From IMG/VR virus record IMGVR_UViG_3300035698_009552, positions 1 to 23,147 of that record: a stretch of 23,147 nt of DNA. One strand, given 5' to 3'. Position numbers and translations under genes: made by a program. The first letter of the stretch is position 1, and the number at the start of each line of letters is the position of its first letter. The notes under the pieces were generated by a model. The model ran no database searches. It was not told the DNA's origin and saw only the letters and a list, made by a program, of their open reading frames with translations. The stretch is from a virus. This document shows positions 20,382 to 23,147 of this stretch, piece after piece.

Positions 20382-20536
20382 AACCCTATCTCTATTAACT
20401 CTATCTCTTCTTTCATTGGACCGTAAGCCTCTTCTTCTAACCAGTCCTCTTCAGGATAACTCTCGTAAAAGATTTTAAAATGCTCACAGCTAGTTACTGC
20501 TATTGCTAGCAAAAATATTAATATTAATTTACTCAT
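20378..20536 (-). CDS. Small lipoprotein (possible spanin-type)
   Basis: From the internal ATG at 20536 the product has 52 residues: MSKLILIFLLAIAVTSC is a signal peptide with a lipobox (VTSC) at Cys17, followed by an acidic stretch (YPEEDWLEEEAYGPMKEEIE). The frame runs to 20587, but only the internal start makes a proper signal peptide, and it overlaps the upstream stop as ATGAGTAA. Phage lipoproteins of this size are often outer-membrane spanins or superinfection exclusion proteins. The acidic tail lacks the usual Pro-rich Rz1 pattern, so the role is open. The outer-membrane context would imply a Gram-negative host. Confidence 0.65.
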   Translation of the reverse strand: MSKLILIFLLAIAVTSCEHFKIFYESYPEEDWLEEEAYGPMKEEIELIEIGF

Positions 20537-20825
20537 TTTTTCTTTTCTTTTTTTTGTATTTAATCCATATTTCAGCGAAATCGTCAACTTTAGATAGAAA
20601 GTTAAAACCTTCTTTCAAAGAAAGCTTTTTTGCCTCTTCATAACTGAAAGACTTATCTTCTAAAACTGTTTCCATATCTTTATTAATAATGCGAATAATA
20701 TCTATATTAGGAAACAAAGCGTAAATCAGCATTATCATAATACGATTATTCCGACCGACATAATTATTAGTAACACCTAGACGATCATCTAACACTTCAA
20801 ACTTATCTTTATACTTCTTTCTCAT
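20529..20825 (-). CDS. Hypothetical protein, 98 residues
   Basis: This is a basic alpha/beta protein with no recognised domain. Segments include DRLGVTNNYVGRNNRIMIML, ALFPNIDIIRIINKDMETVL and SYEEAKKLSLKEGFNFLSKV, ending in KKKKRKNE. It overlaps the upstream gene by 17 nt and the lipoprotein gene by 8 nt, giving a tightly coupled set of three small genes after the portal. Confidence 0.6.
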   Translation of the reverse strand: MRKKYKDKFEVLDDRLGVTNNYVGRNNRIMIMLIYALFPNIDIIRIINKDMETVLEDKSFSYEEAKKLSLKEGFNFLSKVDDFAEIWIKYKKKKRKNE

Positions 20826-21048
20826 CTATAGCCTCTTCCTTCCACTGAATAACATAAAGGGGTAAATTAAGTTCCAAGTCCATGCCCTTTGAGTTTTTAT
20901 CAACACTTATTAATTCTAAACCACTAACTTTTATTCCCTCTAACCCCGCTTCATTCGCACGAGCAAATAACATCCGCACACATTTAACTATAACTTCTTC
21001 AGTAATTGGACCTGAATTTATGGATAACTCTCTTAATATTTTTTTCAT
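20809..21048 (-). CDS. Hypothetical protein, 79 residues
   Basis: This is the first gene after the portal, starting in an ATGA overlap with the portal stop. It is acidic and mixed alpha/beta: an N-terminal helix (EEVIVKCVRMLFARANEAGL), then strands (IKVSGLELISVDK, MDLELNLPLYVIQW). The position suggests a head-related role or chaperone, but no family is recognised. Confidence 0.6.
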   Translation of the reverse strand: MKKILRELSINSGPITEEVIVKCVRMLFARANEAGLEGIKVSGLELISVDKNSKGMDLELNLPLYVIQWKEEAIDEKEV

Positions 21049-23057
21049 GTAGTAATCCCAGCCTCTTTCTTCTCTTCTATTGTTGGATCTAATAGTTTAC
21101 TGATATCTACTAATTTCTGCAACTTATCTAAATCCATACTTTCTAGTTCACTTAAGACTTTAACTCTGTTCAATTTTGCATCCGATATGTTTTCTATTGC
21201 TTGTGATCTTCTTTCTACTGCAAGCTCTTTATTTTCCTCTATCCGAGACATTCTTTCCATTCCTAATCCCTGATCTGCTATAGCCCTCGCATTAGCTAAA
21301 TCAATCCTAGATTGAATCTCTTTCATTTCTATTTCCATTTTCATTTGTTCCATTTGCTGTTGTTGTTGCTCAGCTTGTTGGATTTGCTGCATAGTCTCAG
21401 CTTTGTTCTGGAATGTTGCATCAGCTAATAAATCCGCAGTAGGTATTGGAATGCCCATCTCTTTTAAGTATAGTTTCTGTTTAAATGCTGTCATCCTCTG
21501 TGTCGGTGTATCTGATCCTTCAACTACTACACAATCATACTTCTTAAATGTCTTATTATAAAATTGGGGTGACGGCTCTTCTTGTATTATTCTTTTTATC
21601 TTAGCAGGTGTGAAATTAGCTTGGACTAGGTCTATTTCTAAATTGCCTAGATTCTTCATCGCTTCGTCTAAATGGTCGAATAATATCTGAAGAGTGGTAA
21701 TACCTGCCGACTGCCTTAACATGCTTAAAATGCCCGCTTTGTCATCTTCTGCGCTGCCAAGTAGTTCTTCATTTACGCCCGATATGGTCATCATATTCTG
21801 ATCCATCTGCTCGATAACGTTTACAAATGCAGGAGAGACATCCGCTGTAGGTATCTTTTCCATTGCTCCAAGACCTAAAGGATTATCCTTAATAAAGAAT
21901 ACCTCACCCTCACCACTCTTAAATGCGTCTTTCTCGTTAACTAGTGTTCCTTCTATTACTTTTAAGCCACTGTTTACCTGCGACTCTAAAGCTTTAAGTA
22001 GGATATTTTGCCTTCTATTGCTTAAGAACTGTGAATCCCTAAGCCCTCTAATCATTCCTTGCATTCTATTTTCATAATGTAATAAATCAGGATTGTAGTA
22101 ACCGAGTACAGCTACAAATGGATACTTATCTATTTTATTGGGTCTTTTTTTATGAACTATAACTTGATCGTTTACAGCAATAGCTAGTTTACATGTCTTC
22201 TTCTGTATCTTCTTTGTTCTAATTCCTGGGTATGTCATTAAAAAAAGTCTCAGATTCTCTTTGTCACCTTCCCATTCGATGACTTCCTCATTCTTTTCAT
22301 CAACTAATATTGTAGCATCTCGATAATCTAGGTAATAAAACTCATCATAAAATAACCTGTCCCCTGAATTGTCAAAGCTAGGTAAATAGTTGAATCTTCC
22401 ATCTCGTGAAGTATTCTTATGCATCGCCATAATGTCTTTCTTATGTTCAGGAAGAAGAGTTGCTATTGTTTTCTTATCCCAAAAATGTCTAATCCATATA
22501 TACCGACAATCTGATAGATCATGCTTCTTAAAATAAGGATCTATCATATATCCGTTATAGCCAATATTATCCATTCTTAAATCCCCTGAAAATGGATCTT
22601 CTCTATAATCCATCCATACAGATAAAAGGTTCATTCCAGTAACTAGTCCGCCTAAAAAAGCATCAGATAATAGATTAGAGGTATTAGAGACATTATTTAC
22701 CCACTTAATAACTTTAGAGTGTTGGTTAGCTGTGCCTTCATCTTCATTACCTACTGGTATAACTTCTAAGTCTTTCCTATTATTTCTTTGATGACCCGAC
22801 ACCATATTTACTATTCGCATAGTCTTATTAAAATTAAACTTGCTTCTTCTTTTTTCTGGTAAGTCCCTATACGCTTCAGCCATAAAAGTATGGTCGCCAG
22901 CATAACACCTTTCATCTAATGATTGTTGATACCACCTATGTTGAGTCTCTGAAGATGTTTCATTGTATATTTCCTTCATCCATGATTGGAGTTGTGACGA
23001 GTCTTCTCTTGTATATGTGTTTACTTCATTTCTTAGATTATATGACGGATAAGACAT
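21045..23057 (-). CDS. Portal protein, P22 gp1-like
   Basis: The protein has about 670 residues from the ATG at 23057, which has AAAGGG upstream; a TTG at 23114 in the same frame is less likely because it lacks an SD. The size is close to P22 gp1 (725). Segments such as YQQSLDERCYAGDHTFMAEA, the VNMVSGHQRNNRKDLEVIPV stretch, and MDQNMMTISGVNEELLGSAE followed by IDLVQANFTP fit the P22-type portal family. The last 100 residues form a Gln/Glu/Lys-rich helical barrel-like tail (QQAEQQQQQMEQMKMEIEMK). The portal forms the twelve-subunit DNA channel at one capsid vertex. Terminase genes would be expected to the right of the window. Confidence 0.85.
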   Translation of the reverse strand: MSYPSYNLRNEVNTYTREDSSQLQSWMKEIYNETSSETQHRWYQQSLDERCYAGDHTFMAEAYRDLPEKRRSKFNFNKTMRIVNMVSGHQRNNRKDLEVIPVGNEDEGTANQHSKVIKWVNNVSNTSNLLSDAFLGGLVTGMNLLSVWMDYREDPFSGDLRMDNIGYNGYMIDPYFKKHDLSDCRYIWIRHFWDKKTIATLLPEHKKDIMAMHKNTSRDGRFNYLPSFDNSGDRLFYDEFYYLDYRDATILVDEKNEEVIEWEGDKENLRLFLMTYPGIRTKKIQKKTCKLAIAVNDQVIVHKKRPNKIDKYPFVAVLGYYNPDLLHYENRMQGMIRGLRDSQFLSNRRQNILLKALESQVNSGLKVIEGTLVNEKDAFKSGEGEVFFIKDNPLGLGAMEKIPTADVSPAFVNVIEQMDQNMMTISGVNEELLGSAEDDKAGILSMLRQSAGITTLQILFDHLDEAMKNLGNLEIDLVQANFTPAKIKRIIQEEPSPQFYNKTFKKYDCVVVEGSDTPTQRMTAFKQKLYLKEMGIPIPTADLLADATFQNKAETMQQIQQAEQQQQQMEQMKMEIEMKEIQSRIDLANARAIADQGLGMERMSRIEENKELAVERRSQAIENISDAKLNRVKVLSELESMDLDKLQKLVDISKLLDPTIEEKKEAGITT

Positions 23058-23102
23058 TATTAAACCCTTTGTTATACTGTCATTTACAATAGTAACATAA
23101 GG

Positions 23103-23119
23103 CTTAATTGACAATTAAG
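23103..23119. promoter_or_regulatory. Perfect inverted repeat upstream of the portal
   Basis: CTTAATTG and CAATTAAG form a perfect 8-base inverted repeat separated by one base, about 46 bases upstream of the portal start. On the minus strand it includes TTGTCA, a good -35-like hexamer, followed 17 bases later by TATTGT. A dimeric repressor site over a late promoter is a plausible reading. Confidence 0.4.
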
Positions 23120-23147
23120 AATTTTAATATGTATAAAAATAATTTAG

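Noticed and set aside
1-23147. CRISPR arrays, insertion sequences and long direct repeats
   Set aside because: No regularly spaced repeats, transposase-like frames or long terminal inverted repeats were seen on either strand.

Overview
The window is a piece of an AT-rich, tailed double-stranded DNA phage genome, probably a podovirus. The minus strand carries a head-and-short-tail gene set in P22-like order, read right to left. It runs from a P22-like portal, through a coiled-coil scaffold and an N4-gp56-type major capsid protein, to connector and tail genes, a gp10-like tail nozzle, three ejection-type proteins and a large beta-helix tail protein. Most genes have good Shine-Dalgarno sites and many junctions are ATGA overlaps, so the host uses SD-led initiation. 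The host cannot be named from this sequence. No integrase, terminase, polymerase or endolysin is visible, so lifestyle is open.

Layout: 1-67 is the end of a plus-strand gene, followed by a terminator. 139-2607 is the beta-helix tail protein (minus). 2704-3087 is a small plus-strand cassette of two ribbon-helix-helix (RHH) regulators and a 25-residue hydrophobic peptide. It sits between the ejection genes and the tail-spike-like gene, the place where P22 keeps its arc/mnt immunity region. 3084-14306 is the structural block, with a strong terminator after the capsid-associated gene and a terminator/promoter pair just upstream of the scaffold. 14493-15324 holds three small minus-strand genes. 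15443-18881 is a plus-strand accessory operon: a tRNA-Asn, two tandemly duplicated families of small genes, an RtcB RNA ligase, a GroES co-chaperonin and several unknown small proteins. 18878-19961 is a minus-strand group with two zinc-ribbon proteins and a small membrane protein. Its central gap carries, on the plus strand, a type I hammerhead ribozyme inside a larger structured RNA. 20034-21048 holds small genes, including a lipoprotein. 21045-23057 is the portal. No stretch over 300 bases is empty.

The strongest lead is the pairing of a self-cleaving hammerhead with an RtcB ligase encoded about 1.7 kb upstream on the same strand. Hammerheads leave 2',3'-cyclic phosphate and 5'-OH ends, which are exactly the ends RtcB joins. 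The hammerhead lies in an approximately 145-nt unit with its own possible promoter, several helices, a possible 8-bp pseudoknot and a terminal U-run, so it looks like a discrete phage non-coding RNA. RtcB could act on this RNA, on tRNAs cut by host defence nucleases, or on both. Secondary leads are the RHH-RHH-peptide cassette with a possible leaderless promoter, a recurring beta-sandwich module inserted three times in two tail/connector proteins, and a zinc-ribbon gene that has no standard start codon.
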